From NCBI RefSeq assembly GCF_030704535.1, contig NC_081807.1:1281001-1345000 (forward strand): DNA of 64,000 bases, written 5' to 3'. Origin of the DNA: Vitis vinifera. Lineage: Eukaryota; Streptophyta; Magnoliopsida; Vitales; Vitaceae. Positions 1 to 11,053 of the stretch are shown piece by piece (positions within the stretch are counted from its first letter, which is position 1; the number at the start of each line of letters is the position of its first letter). The position numbers were made by a program, and so were the translations under genes. The notes beneath the pieces are model-generated. The model saw only the letters and a list, made by a program, of their open reading frames with translations. It made no database searches and was not told where the DNA came from.

Positions 1-727
1 TTAAGTTTTGATTTTTGTGGCATTTTGGGAAACCCAGTTTTGGCATTTATCGGCCAACCCAGGTCTCCATTTCTGTTTATGTAATGATCTTATTTATTTA
101 TTTATTTGTTTGTTTATTTCTATGGACTGGCTTTATTCCTGTGCTCAAACTTAAGGTGTCCCTGGTTTAGGGTGAATTGGGTTTAAAAATGTAGTCTATT
201 ACATATAGTTGCATATTAGTTTTAGAAGCAAAAATTTCCTAGATGTAGTCTTTGCTATAGCTACTAGCAGTTCTGAATATATTTTTCTTGTGGAGGTCTT
301 CTAATAATCTGCATTAAGTGCTTTTACCTAAGTTTTCAATAAATTTCTCCTTCAAAATGGAAAGATTATCTAAATCATTGTTGAGAAAAAAAAAACCCAG
401 ATAATTATCTGGGTTAAAGTTTGGATTTCTCTACTCTTTTTCTCACCTTTCTGAGCAACTAAATATTTGGATTTAGATCATAACTCATATGAGTCTTTGA
501 ATTTGTGCTTAGTGACCTGACCAAGCCTCCTACGATGAGTGCAATCAATTCAACTGATTTGATCCTAGCCCAAGCTCAATCCAAGTTGGAAAATTTGAAT
601 TAGAGGTTTTTGTTGTATCAAACTTGGGGTATGGGACCTAAATGATAAGGTTGGATTGCTAGGAAGAGTTTTACTAGAGCATGGGCATTTCAGCAACTCA
701 ACCTACTATTTTCATTGAAGCAGAGTT
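1..727. other. Intergenic, no gene recognised
   Basis: AT-rich DNA with no coding frame of useful length. It may contain the 3' flank of a gene left of the window, but nothing shows that directly. Similarity to the promoters of the two downstream proline-rich genes begins at about 680. Confidence 0.5.
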
Positions 728-1088
728 TTATGAGTGCTTGGTGAGTAGGTTTACTGATACAAGAACACCAAAATGCAGCTGCCAAGTGGACGGTTCATTC
801 AATGAGGTTAATGCTATTTGATGTACAAACTTAGTAGGCTTTGTCACAGTCTTTTCTTTCCCTGCAAACACAAACCTTCTCAATTCATCTAGAGCTCCAT
901 GTGATGCTTTTAAAGAGATGTCAGTAAGCCTCCAAAACCGGTTATTTACTATCATTATATAACAAGTGTAGGACTCAAGTCACTCAAGGTCTGTATCAAA
1001 CAACAGAAGCTTGTAAAGCTTGTAGCCTCTCAACTAAGATTTTGCCATTGTCTTCTCTTATTGTGAGCCATAAGGGGCAGGGTTCCCA
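680..1088 (+). promoter_or_regulatory. Promoter of first PRP gene with TATA box
   Basis: A TATATAA box lies at 956-962, about 127 bp before the ATG. It is followed by a block (GGACTCAAGTCACTCAAG) repeated almost unchanged downstream of the TATA boxes of the other two PRP genes, probably around the transcription start. The upstream 250 bp also align with those promoters, including an AGTAGGTT...GATGCAGCTG-like stretch. All three copies therefore carry a shared ancestral promoter. Confidence 0.7.
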
Positions 1089-2913
1089 ATGCAGGTTCTT
1101 CCCATATTTCAATGGGCAGGTCTAGGCTTCTTTATATCCCTGCTGTTTGCTGTGAGCTTCTGCCATGGCAACAACCAGGAAGTCATGGTCGTTGGGACAG
1201 GAGAATGTGCAGACTGTGATCACAGTAACATTAAGACTAGCCAAGCATTTTCAGGTAGTCAGTCATCTTTTTACTACCTACTCAATTGGGCTTCTCTTAC
1301 TGTCTAGTTTCACGTCAGATTTTTTCTATAATGCCATGATCTGAATAAACAACTAATGCTGAAGATCATAACAGTGAACTTGTGGATTATTTTGTGCAGG
1401 CCTCGGTGTAACCATTGAATGCAAGCTAGAAAGCGGGGAGTTCAAAACAAGGGCAGTTGGAGAGCTTGATGAAGAAGGGGAGTTCAAACTTCCTCTTCCT
1501 AAGGAGATAGTAAAAGGTGGAAAGTTGAAGGAGGAATGCTTTGCACAGCTTCACAGTGCCTCGGCAAAACCTTGCCCAATCAGAAATGGCCCAGAGGCTT
1601 CCAAGATAATTTTGAAGACCACAAACAATGGCAAACAGGTGTTTGCCCCGGCTGGGAAACTAAAATTCTCGCCAGTGACATGCACTTCAGCCTTCTTATG
1701 GCCTTTCTACAAGTACCCGCCTCTTCCCACACTTCCACATTGGCCCAAGCCTCTGCCCAAGTTCTACCTTCCACCTTTCTCTCCAGTCCCTACTCCAATT
1801 ACATACCCTGCACCAGAAGCTGATCCTCCAGTCTCTCATCCCCCACCCCCACCAGTCTATAAACAACAAATTCCACCAAGTGTGCCACCATACACAGCCC
1901 CATCTCCACCTCAAGTCTATGATCAACCAAGTCCACAACCAGTATACTACGAGCCACATCCACCACCAGTGCCCATATACCATAAGCCCCTTCCTCCACC
2001 AGTACGAGTGTATGGACAACCATTTCCATCGCCAGTGCCAGTATACAAGAAGCCACTTCCACCGCCAGTGCCCATATACAAGAAGCCGCCTCTTCCATCA
2101 CTTCCACCACCTGTGCCAGTTCATAAGAAGTCACTTCCTCCACCAGTTCCAGTATATGAAACGCCTTATCCACCTCCTTTTCCTGAGCAACCGCTTCCAC
2201 CACCAGTACCAATATACAAGAAACCACCACTTCCACCACCAGTTCCAGTTTCTCAGGAGCCACTCCCACCACCTAGTCCAGTGTATAATGAACCACTTCC
2301 TCCTTCTCCAGTTCCAGTTCTCAAGAAGCCTATTCCACCTATTGTTGAGAAACCACTGCCACCACCTGTGCCAATATTCAAGAAGCCAGCACTTCCACCC
2401 CCGGTTCCTGTCTACAAGAAGCCGCCACTTCCCCCACCTCCACCACCTGTTCCAGTCTATGGGGAACCATTGCCTCCTCCAGTTCCAGCCTTCAAGAAGC
2501 CATATCCACCGCCTCTTCCGATAGTAGAGAAGCCACTTCCACCTCCAATTCCAATTCACAAACCAATTCCTCCAATCTCCAAGCCTGCCCCAACTCCAGA
2601 GGTCCTTCCTGCTCCACCTCCAATTTACAGTCCAAAACCTCCAATCCTCAACCCTACTCCAAAGCCAAAAGTCCTACCACCACCACAGCCAGTACCCATA
2701 ACCAAAAAGCCACTTCCACCACCTGTTCCCATTCAAAAACCAGTACCAGCAGCCCAAAATCCTCCTCCAGTTTACAAGAAGCCACTTCCACCCATTCCCA
2801 AAGCCCCCGCTCTTCCTAAGCTTCCTCCTCTGCCCAAAACTCCTCCGAAGTACTTCTACCACCCAAAGTATGGACTGGGTAACGCCAAACCACCTAGTTC
2901 ATCTCATCCGTAG
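1089..2913 (+). CDS. PRP4: Proline-rich cell-wall protein, PRP4-like, with Ole e 1 domain (copy 1)
   Basis: Two exons, 1089-1254 and 1400-2913, give 559 aa. The intron (1255-1398/9) has GT-AG ends and splits a Gly codon, as in both paralogues. Residues 1 to about 27 are a hydrophobic signal peptide, so the product is secreted. Residues about 33-150 form a pollen Ole e 1-like domain with an ECADC motif and further Cys in IEC, EEC, KPC and VTC contexts. From about residue 160 to the end lies an extensin-like tail of irregular repeats of the KKPLPPPVPVY type, rich in Pro, Lys, Tyr and Val, typical of cross-linkable structural wall proteins. It is about 170 residues longer than the two paralogues because the tail is expanded. 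Two AATAAA signals follow at 2947-2952 and 2965-2970. Family is clear; the exact PRP4 symbol rests on domain layout and on the neighbouring NUP188. Confidence 0.93.
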
Positions 2914-3613
2914 GTCACCATAGTGTCCTTCCCAGGTGTAATTAGGAATAAACAATGGTTCTGCAATAAATTAAGCATCCATCGCAGATAAAAAAACAGT
3001 CAAAAGAACAAGAAAAATGGATGTGGGTGTGTGTCGATTCTTTTTTTTTTTTTTTTTTTTACTTGATTGTGCCTTTACATTAGACAGTGACTAAATCTTC
3101 AAGGCCTGTAACCCATCTGTGATGGGTAATTATGGAGGCTGATGAAGCAACCATTGGTTTCATTTTCTTGTCTGCTGATTCAATCTCTTGAATTCAAACT
3201 GCTATCTAGTTTACAATGCACACATATGATTAAATCTCCAATTTTTCTTAAACCTTTCTGCCAACAAAGATTGTGACTTCAAGAGTGGACCACTAAACCC
3301 ATAGGAAAACTATAGCTACTTCAGAACCCGTTCATATGTATTAGACCATAAAAGAACATATGATAAAGTCAACGAAAGTTGAAACCCTATCTTTCTCTTT
3401 GATTTCTAAAGTGGTGAAAGGTGTGTTTAAAAGATTTTACGCCTACAAATTCATTGGAATTGCCTGTGTTATTAGTGAATAAAAGTGGTGGGGTGTTACA
3501 TTGGTACTTCTAACTAACAAAACCACATCAATGGTTTTTAGTTTTCAGAGTAATAGATCTTTAGTAGATTCTATTTGAAATTTTAAATTTATTAAAAAAA
3601 ACAATAATTTCCA
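2914..3613. other. 3' flank and first copy of a local repeat unit
   Basis: After the poly(A) signals there is a poly(T) run near 3042-3060 and no gene. From about 3230 to 3520 lies a unit that recurs at about 3805-4098 and again, more diverged, at about 10070-10350. It is recognisable by a TGGTGGGGTGTTACATTGG-like core at its right end. Confidence 0.55.
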
Positions 3614-3705
3614 TCCGACCTACCGGATTCGAACCAGTGACCTAAGGATTACTATAAGGTTAAACCCACTACAGTCCTCCGCTCTACCAACTGAGCTAAG
3701 GTCGG
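3614..3705 (-). tRNA. tRNA-Tyr (GTA) with intron
   Basis: On the minus strand a complete cloverleaf can be folded. The 7-bp acceptor stem CCGACCT/AGGTCGG is perfect, the D-stem is GCTC/GAGC, the anticodon stem GAGGA/TCCTT, the T-stem ACTGG/CCGGT with loop TTCGAAT, and the discriminator is A. The anticodon GTA occupies 3672-3670. A 19-nt intron (3668-3650) sits one base after the anticodon, the canonical position, and plant tRNA-Tyr genes characteristically carry such an intron. The mature length is 73 nt before CCA. Everything needed for function is intact. Confidence 0.95.
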
Positions 3706-3804
3706 ATTGATTAATAAGCCTATAATTAATATATAAACGTATTAACTAAAATAAATAACTATAACCTTTTGTACAACCTTATGTTTTTATCTAAACGTTT
3801 TTAT

Positions 3805-5935
3805 GCACACATACGATTGAATCTCTAATTTTCATCAAACCTTTATAGCAACTAAGATTGTGAATATGAGTGCCACTAGACTCATATGAAAATACTAGCT
3901 TCTTTAGAACCCAATTCATATTAAAACATATGATAAAATCAAAGAAACTTGAAACCTTATTTGTCTATTTGATTCCTTAAGTGGTGGAAGTTGTGTTTTA
4001 AAGATTTTAGGTCTACAGGTTCACTGGAACTTCCTATGTTACAAGTGAATAAAAGTAGTGGGATGTTACATTGGTGATACCCAACCAACCAAACTACATG
4101 GATCAAATTATGTTATTATTGAATAAAAATGGTGGTTGTTGATCGCAAATCTCTATTGTAAATAAAATACTAAAACCTAAATACATGATAACTCTGACCA
4201 AGAAAAAACCAAAAATAGAGTTACCACAACTTTGTAGTATTCCGGGTTGTCGTCCTCTAGGATTAGTTGTAATACTTTTATTTGTTCTTAGATTCAAAAG
4301 ATTAATTATTTATTAAAGGTAAAAAATATCTAATTCAAATAAATCAAAATAAAACATGGAAGAAAAATTTCCTAAATAAACCTATTGAAATTATAAAATA
4401 ATTATTGATTTTTACTTCAATTAATTAATCAAGATTGGGGTTCCACAATCCAACATCAAGTATAAACTTTTAGGCAAAACAAGGCTATATAATTTAATAA
4501 TCTTAGGGTAATCAAAATGCATGGTTTAACGAGATCAACCTGAGTTATACACCTCAGAGTTGATCTATATCCTAACTTTTAATATTTTATTTCATTAAAT
4601 TACCTAATAGATGAATGAACATGAAATCTAAGTTTAGGTCTAAGGTTTTTAGGTTTTTACCACTCTATGTAGATTTGCCTTAGGGTAGATAACAATGACA
4701 AAACCTTTGATAACTAGAGATCAAGAATTACCAAGAATCCTTAGTATCAAGAAATATGGGATTGTATCATTTCCTAAGTCAAACTAACTTTAGAGAGTAT
4801 TTTGATTTTAATATTAGTGCTCTAACCTTTCATTCATTCTATTATTAATTCGATTTCACCCATTGTTTCCCTTTGGATCTAACCCTAAGTTTTCATGTTT
4901 CACCCCAAGATGACTTTTTAGCCTCTTATGGGCATGTCCTCACATATATAGGCCATAAAAGAATAAGAAAGAATCATTCTTGATTTCAAAAAAATTAAAA
5001 ACAATAATTTATTCAATAATAAAAAGAAGAAAGAAAACATACCAAGAAAAACCTTCAAGGTCTTCTTCTATTTCCCTATGATCGTCAAGTCATCTCTACT
5101 CCTATAAAAAAAAAAAAAAAAAAATCAAGAACTCCCTAGAAAACCTAAATATTGAGTTTTTATAGTTTCCTCCAAAAAACTTAACATGTGGCATGTTCCT
5201 ATTAACCACTTATTTTACAAATAATTACCTAAAATGACTAAAAATAATAAAATCGTGATTTCTAGTCGTGTGGGGCCCACTCAGGGCGGATGAAGTGCCC
5301 AAGATGCAATTCCCAAAGTAGATGAGACGAAATGTCAATGTGGCAATGTGTGAATCTGAAATTGGGGTCATTTCAAATTGGATTTTTAATTCATGAGTTG
5401 AATTTCAAAATCATTTCGAAATAATCTTTCAACTCTGCATAGTTATCTTCAAATAATCATAACTTCTTTGTTTTTGCTCCGATTTGTACACCATTTAAAG
5501 CGTTGGATCTGACTTTTAGAGTTTCGAAACGATATATAGATTGCCTAAAATGGACTTCAGAAAGTGCTCCAATTTTTATTTCAAAGTTGGAGTACATATT
5601 TCCACCATATTTTGCATTCCAAATTCCCATTCAACTTGATGAAATTGCTTCATGCCTCGTTATCCATGTTCGCTTGCCTTTCCTCATAGTCCATGAGTCT
5701 TGACATGTCCATTTCCTCATTTAAACATTATCTTAATCTTTTAAATTCTAAAGTGATTCAACTTACACTTTTTTCCTTCCTTAAACCTTAGATAAATCTT
5801 TAAAATGCAAGTTAAACTCATGACTAAGGCATTAACAACAATTTTGATCAAGTTGGATGATTTGAGTGTCTTATGGTACATAAATCATATCGAATACGTG
5901 TCATTAGAGTACATATTTTGGCTCCAATAAGTTGT
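3805..5935. repeat. Second repeat unit and unclassified AT-rich, retroelement-like insert
   Basis: Positions 3805-4098 repeat the unit at 3230-3520. The next 1.8 kb (about 4100-5935) has no coding frame of note and separates this unit from the tRNA-like part of the second copy at 5937-6230, as if something had inserted there. The stretch around 5440-5700 has the look of untranslated retrotransposon DNA, but I see no LTR ends, target-site duplication or protein domain, so the class is left open. Confidence 0.4.
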
Positions 5936-6138
5936 TACATTGGTAATGCTCAACCGATAAAACTACATCAATGGTTTGATCTCACTCATGTGAATTAAGC
6001 CATGTTTTCATATACAATTCTTAAAAAGTGGTTTTTCATAAAAAGCCCTTAGAATATTCTATTTGAAAACTTAAATATATAATAAGTCCTTGGAATATTC
6101 TATTCGAAATTTTAAATATAAAAAAACAACAATTTCCT

Positions 6139-6230
6139 TGCGACCTATTGGATTCGAACTAGTTACCTTAGGATTATAATTAAGTTAAGCCCACTATAGT
6201 CCTCCACTCTACCAACTGAGCTGAGGTCAG
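6139..6230 (-). pseudogene. Decayed tRNA-Tyr copy
   Basis: This aligns end to end with the intact tRNA-Tyr at 3614-3705, including the intron, and its flanks match as well, so it arose by DNA duplication. The anticodon position reads ATA instead of GTA, the T-stem has two mismatches, and the first acceptor pair is C-C. The D-arm box A and the TTCGAAT loop survive. Not expected to yield a working tRNA. Confidence 0.85.
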
Positions 6231-6257
6231 ATTGATTAATAAACCTATAATACTAAG

Positions 6258-6532
6258 GTGGTGTTTGTTTTTTTACTTAATTCTAAATAGAACCTTAATG
6301 CTTAATAGTGTTAAATATTAGATTGTTTGTTTTTGTAGTATTTTATTTCTATTAAGTATTAAAAAGTAAAAAAAACCAATATGTTATTTTTTCTATTTAG
6401 AAAAAGCTACATATTTTGGCTTTTTCTATTTAGTAAAAAGTTTATAATAAGTCATGAAAAAGTAGAAAAACAAATAACCTAAATTCTAAAATTAAATTGC
6501 TTTCAGCAAAAAGCCAAAAAAACAAACACCAC
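6258..6532. mobile_element. Foldback MITE (copy A)
   Basis: About 275 bp bounded by inverted repeats: GTGGTGTTTGTTTTTTT at the left and its complement ending CAAACACCAC at the right. CTAAG is present directly outside both ends, a possible 5-bp target duplication. The interior is AT-rich and non-coding, with pieces such as TTTTGGCTTTTTCTATT shared with copy B. The superfamily is not certain. Confidence 0.75.
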
Positions 6533-7023
6533 CTAAGAGTATGTTTGACAGTGATTCTAAGAAGTGTTTCTAACATCTTTAATATTTGAAATATAAAAAT
6601 TTTCAAGTGTTAGAAAGATTATAAACATTTCCTAAAATCATTGCCAAACACACTGTAACTCTTTTAGAACTCAGTTATGAAGTTTGACTAAATACTTCAT
6701 TAAAGAAAATTAACTATGCTCTAGCATGCTATGACTTATTCATCCTGATGGTTTCATACATTTATGTATAATACAAAAGTTTTCAAAACATTATCTATAT
6801 TTTCAATCATTGATTATAGCATTAAAAAAAAAATCAATTGAAAACATCTAAAATTTATTCTAAAATATAGCATATTTTCATAACAAAATTTCAAAATAAT
6901 TATATTCTATCAAAAGTTTGTCAAAACATATTTTATGTTTTAAAGAGCATAAAACTGCTTCTAAGAATGGTTTTCAAAAGGGGATTCATATACCCAATTC
7001 ATCCAAAAGTTTTAAAGTATTAG

Positions 7024-7241
7024 GTGGTGTTTGTTTTTTGACTGAATAGAAAAAACCAAAATATTTGGCTTTTTCTATTCAGCTAAAAGCAACTTACTGA
7101 CATCGTCCAACATAACTAAATTGAACCTATTAATAACAAGTTCATTTTAGTTGTGTTGGACGATGTCAACATGTTACTTTTAGTTGATAGAAAAAAAAAA
7201 ATATTTTGGCTTTTTCTATTCAGTTAAACAACAAATACCAC
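7024..7241. mobile_element. Foldback MITE (copy B)
   Basis: About 218 bp with the same terminal repeat as copy A (GTGGTGTTTG...CAAATACCAC). The arms are a long imperfect palindrome: TGACATCGTCCAACA on the left is answered by TGTTGGACGATGTCA on the right, so the single strand would fold into one hairpin. TTAG flanks both ends. Non-coding. Confidence 0.8.
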
Positions 7242-7309
7242 CTTAGATAATAGATAAATAATGTGTACAGAGTCTAGCGGCTGAAATCTTACTAATTAGA
7301 GGAAACGCC

Positions 7310-7813
7310 AAGGAAAATACTTAAAATACTATTGATCCAAACTACTTTCATCTTGGTTTACATATCATGCAGTCCTTTGAGGCTTTCCAACTGTAACAAA
7401 CATCAACAATGAAGCATTACTGAGAGTTTTATGGGTGTTGGTAAGTAGGTTGATAGATAAAGGAGATCACCAAAGATGCAGCTGTGCATTGGAGAGCTTA
7501 TTCAATGTAGTTTATGGCATTTTGATCAACAAAACAGTTGAGCTCTATTACAGTCTTAATTTCTTACCCCTCTAGCATAAATCACCTAATTAAACCGATC
7601 CTTAACCTCACATGGAGCTCTTAAATGTGGCGTCGGTGAGCCTCCTAAACTGCCTCCTCATGATCATTATATAACAGGGTCTGAAGGACTCTAGTCACTC
7701 AAGCCTTCGATCAAACTATAAAAGCTTGTAGCTTCCCAAATCCCTTAACCTTGCCTTTGTTTTCTCATTTTCTTTGTGAAGCATAGGGGGAGGTTTAATT
7801 TTCTGTTTTCCTA
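7310..7813 (+). promoter_or_regulatory. Promoter of second PRP gene
   Basis: TATATAA at 7668-7674, about 140 bp before the ATG, followed by the conserved GACTCTAGTCACTCAAGCC block. The region aligns with 10497-11053 upstream of the third gene but lacks about 70 bp present there (around 10610-10675), so the second copy has lost that piece or the third has gained it. Confidence 0.7.
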
Positions 7814-9068
7814 ATGGGATCACCTCCCATTTGTGGAGGAACACTTCTGGGCTTCTGGGTGTTCCTGCTTTTTTCTGTGATCTTCTGCTATGGCAGTGCT
7901 GATCAATTTGAGGTAGTTGGAGTTGTAGAATGTGCAGACTGTTCTGAGAGTCGTATTAAGGCTAGCCCAGCCTTTTCAGGTATGTTGGTTTTTCAGTATT
8001 GGCATCATAGAAACAAGATCACAAGACCATTGATTAATTAATATCCATTACTCTTGAGCAGGGCTTGGTGTGACCATTGACTGCAAGCTAGCAAATGGAG
8101 AGTTCAAAACAAGGGCAGTTGGAGATGTCAGCAATGAAGGAAAATTCAAGGTGTCTCTCCCTGAGGAGATGGTGAAGGATGGATATCAGTTGAAAGAAGA
8201 ATGCTTTGCACAGCTTCACAGTGCCTCAGCAGCACCATGTCCTGATGCACAGAGCGGCCTAGAGGCCTCCAAGATAGTCTTGAAGGCGAAAACTATTGGG
8301 AAGAAAAACGTATTTGGCCCAATCGCAAATCTAAAATTCTCTTCTCTAACTTGCACTTCAGCCCTTTGGTGGTCTTTCTACAAGCATCCTCCCCTGCCCA
8401 AGCTGCCACTGCCCTTTCCCAAGGCCTATCCTCCACCTTGGAAGAAATTTGGCCATGTCTACAAGAAGCCACTTCCACCATCAATACCAATATACAAAAA
8501 GCCCCTCCCATCTCCAGTCCACAAGAAGCTGCTTCCACCCAAGGTACTCATACACAAGAAGCCTCTTCCACCAAAAGTACTGAAACCCAATAAGCCATTC
8601 CCACCACCTTCGCCAGTTTACAAGAAGCCTTTTCCTCCATCTGTACCAGTTTTTAAGAAACCAATCCCACCACCTGTTCCAGTGTACAAAAGACTTCCTC
8701 CGCCCCCTGCGCCCGTTTATCAGAAACGGTTGCCGCCACCAGTTCCGGTGTTCAAGAAGCCTTGTCCACCGCCTGTTCCCATAGCTAAGAAGTTGCTTCC
8801 ACCCCATGTCCCCATATACAAAAAGCCGCTTCTGCCTCCCACTCCAATCTACAATAAGCCAAATCCACCACCATTCTATAAATGGTCAATTCACAAGCCA
8901 ATACCACCAGTCTACAAACTTCTTCCTCCAATCCCTCCACTTTACAAGAAGCCATGTCCACCCATTCTTAAGCCTCCTCATTATCTTCCTAAGCTTCCTC
9001 CAAAGCTCTTTCCCTTCCCCAAGTTCGGACCCTATCCTCCTATACAACCTTATTTCCCTCATCCTTAA
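7814..9068 (+). CDS. PRP4: Proline-rich cell-wall protein, PRP4-like, with Ole e 1 domain (copy 2)
   Basis: Exons 7814-7979 and 8062-9068 give 390 aa; the 82-bp intron is GT-AG and splits a Gly codon. A signal peptide covers about residues 1-28, then an Ole e 1-like domain to about residue 153 (ECADC, IDC, EEC, APC and LTC cysteines), then a Lys/Pro/Tyr-rich tail built from KKPLPP, PVPVYK and similar motifs. It is secreted and probably a structural wall protein. It is collinear, exon and intron alike, with the gene exactly 3,240 bp downstream, without a single indel in the coding region. Its tail is shorter and more lysine-rich than that of the gene at 1089-2913. Confidence 0.93.
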
Positions 9069-10496
9069 GCTGCCATACTAGCTTCCTAAGCACAATGCCT
9101 TCATGGTAGACAGAGAAATCCATTGAAAAAACATGGGTCAAAATGAATTGAATTGAGCGTATTCTTGAGAGTTGTCAGTGATCTGTTTTCGTAAATTTTA
9201 TGTGTAAACAATTTCAGATGGAGAAGTATGGAAAATAAGAAGGAAGCAAGCATTCATTTCATTTTATGTTCTACTGGTTCGATTTTTTTTCCATGACTGT
9301 TATACTCCCTGGTTTGAACTCTCCCATCACCCTCAAAGGCTTTTGTGGACTAGAAATCAGAGGATGAATGAACTCAATTCAAGTTAGGCTAGGCGAGAAA
9401 CTCGGGCCTTAGCTGAACCATAACCTACATAATTTATATTGTTAAAAGCTGGCTGGGAATAATTTCGAGGCTTGCTATAAGCTCTTTTTAATGTTTGAAA
9501 GCTTTAAAAAAAATGTATAAGTAATGAATAAATTTAAAAAAAATCATTTTTAAAGAATTATTTAAAGTGATTCTTTAACAAGTCATTGTAAGTGATTCTT
9601 CTAATTTGGATATACTTCTTATTGTTTGTTTTTAGCACACATACCATATAGTATAAAAAATAGAGCTCTATCCGGCATTGTATTGATAAAAATGGCATGA
9701 TTAAGGGAAAAAGAAAAAAAGAAACATTATCGTTCTTTTATGATTCACACTTAAATAGAAAAATGAAGAAACATAAATGTTGTCCGGTATCAATAATAGG
9801 GTTATAACAGAGTAAATAAAAGAGGTTGCTTTGAACTCAAGGAAGAGCAAGTCAATTAACATTGTTTTAATTCCCTCGTTTCAACCTTGATTAAGCCACT
9901 AAAAATCAACTAGTGATTCATATGCATGTTCTTTATCGGTCAATTGAGAAATAAATATTTCTAAACTTCAAACATATTACTATAAAAATAACTTAGAGAA
10001 TTTGAATTGTTAGTAAAAGACTAAAGTTATAGTCCAAATTACCTAGATGTATATGGTTAACCTAATGATCCAATTAAAGCATATGACAAATTCAAAGAAA
10101 GTTAAACTTCACCCCCATCTTAATTCGATAATATAATTTTTTTTTAAAAAGAAAAAGAAAATGAGAAATTAATCCAATAATGCCTATAAATGAGTTGGAA
10201 AGGTGTTTCCCCACGTAGGAGGTGGAAGGTGTATCTTAAAGATTTTAGGCCTACAACCTCATTTAAAAGTATATATAAGTACTATTAGTGAAGAAAGTGG
10301 TGGGGTGTGACATTGGTAATGTCCAATTGACCACATCGGTGAGGCTTTTATCTCATGATTTCTTATATAAACTAAAATCCTTAAGACAATATGGTAAAAA
10401 AAAAAAAAATTTAAGTTGTTAGGTAATGGGTCAATAATTTATATTAAGTTGGATTGATCTAAAACATTATTGATTTCAAGGAAAAAGAAGGGAAAA
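9069..10496. other. Intergenic between PRP copies 2 and 3
   Basis: The first 350 bp is the duplicated 3' flank, matching 12309-12690. The rest is AT-rich with no coding frame. A diverged third copy of the repeat unit seen near 3230 and 3805 lies at about 10070-10350. Confidence 0.5.
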
Positions 10497-11053
10497 ATAC
10501 TTGAAATACTAGTGATCCAAACGACTTTCATCTTGGTTTCCATATTATGGCTTCCTTTCAAGCTTTCCCAATGTAACGTAAAGATCAACAATGAAACATT
10601 ACTCATAGTTTTACAAGAAGCATGAGCTTTTCAGAAATTCAACCTACATCTTTACAGAAGCAAGGTTGTATGGGTGAATTGGTAAGTAGGTTCACAGATA
10701 AAGAGATCACCAAAGATGCAGCTGTGCATTGGAGAGCTCATTCAATGTAGTTTATGGCATTTTGATCAACAAAACAGTTGAGCCCTATTGCAGTCTTAAT
10801 TTCTTCCCCCCCAAGATTAAATCACCCAATTAAACTGATCCTTAGCCTCACATGGAGCTCTTAAATGTGGCGTAGGCAAGCCTCCTAAACTGCCTCCTCG
10901 CGATCATTATATAACAGGGTCTGAAGGACTCTAGTCACTCAAGCCTTGAATCAGACCATAGAAGCTTGTAGCTTCACAACTCCTGAACCTTGGCTTTATT
11001 TTCTCACTTTCCTTGGGAAGCATAGAGGGGAGGTTTAATTTTCGATTTTCCTG
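10497..11053 (+). promoter_or_regulatory. Promoter of third PRP gene
   Basis: TATATAA at 10908-10914 in the same context as the second gene (GATCATTATATAACAGGG), and the same CTAGTCACTCAAGCC block downstream. Homology with the second copy starts at about 10497, which marks the left edge of the duplicated unit. Confidence 0.7.

Noticed and set aside
1799-2559. Long antisense and alternative-frame ORFs across the PRP tail
   Set aside because: They arise because CCA/CCT-rich repeats avoid stops in other frames. The sense frame has the signal peptide, intron and family domain.
1900-2850. CRISPR-like or satellite array
   Set aside because: The repeats are irregular coding units of Pro-rich peptide with no uniform spacers.
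8481-8807. Trp/Arg-rich antisense ORF in PRP copy 2, and its twin at 11721-12047
   Set aside because: Shadow of the Pro/Lys codons in the sense frame; no start context or conserved feature.
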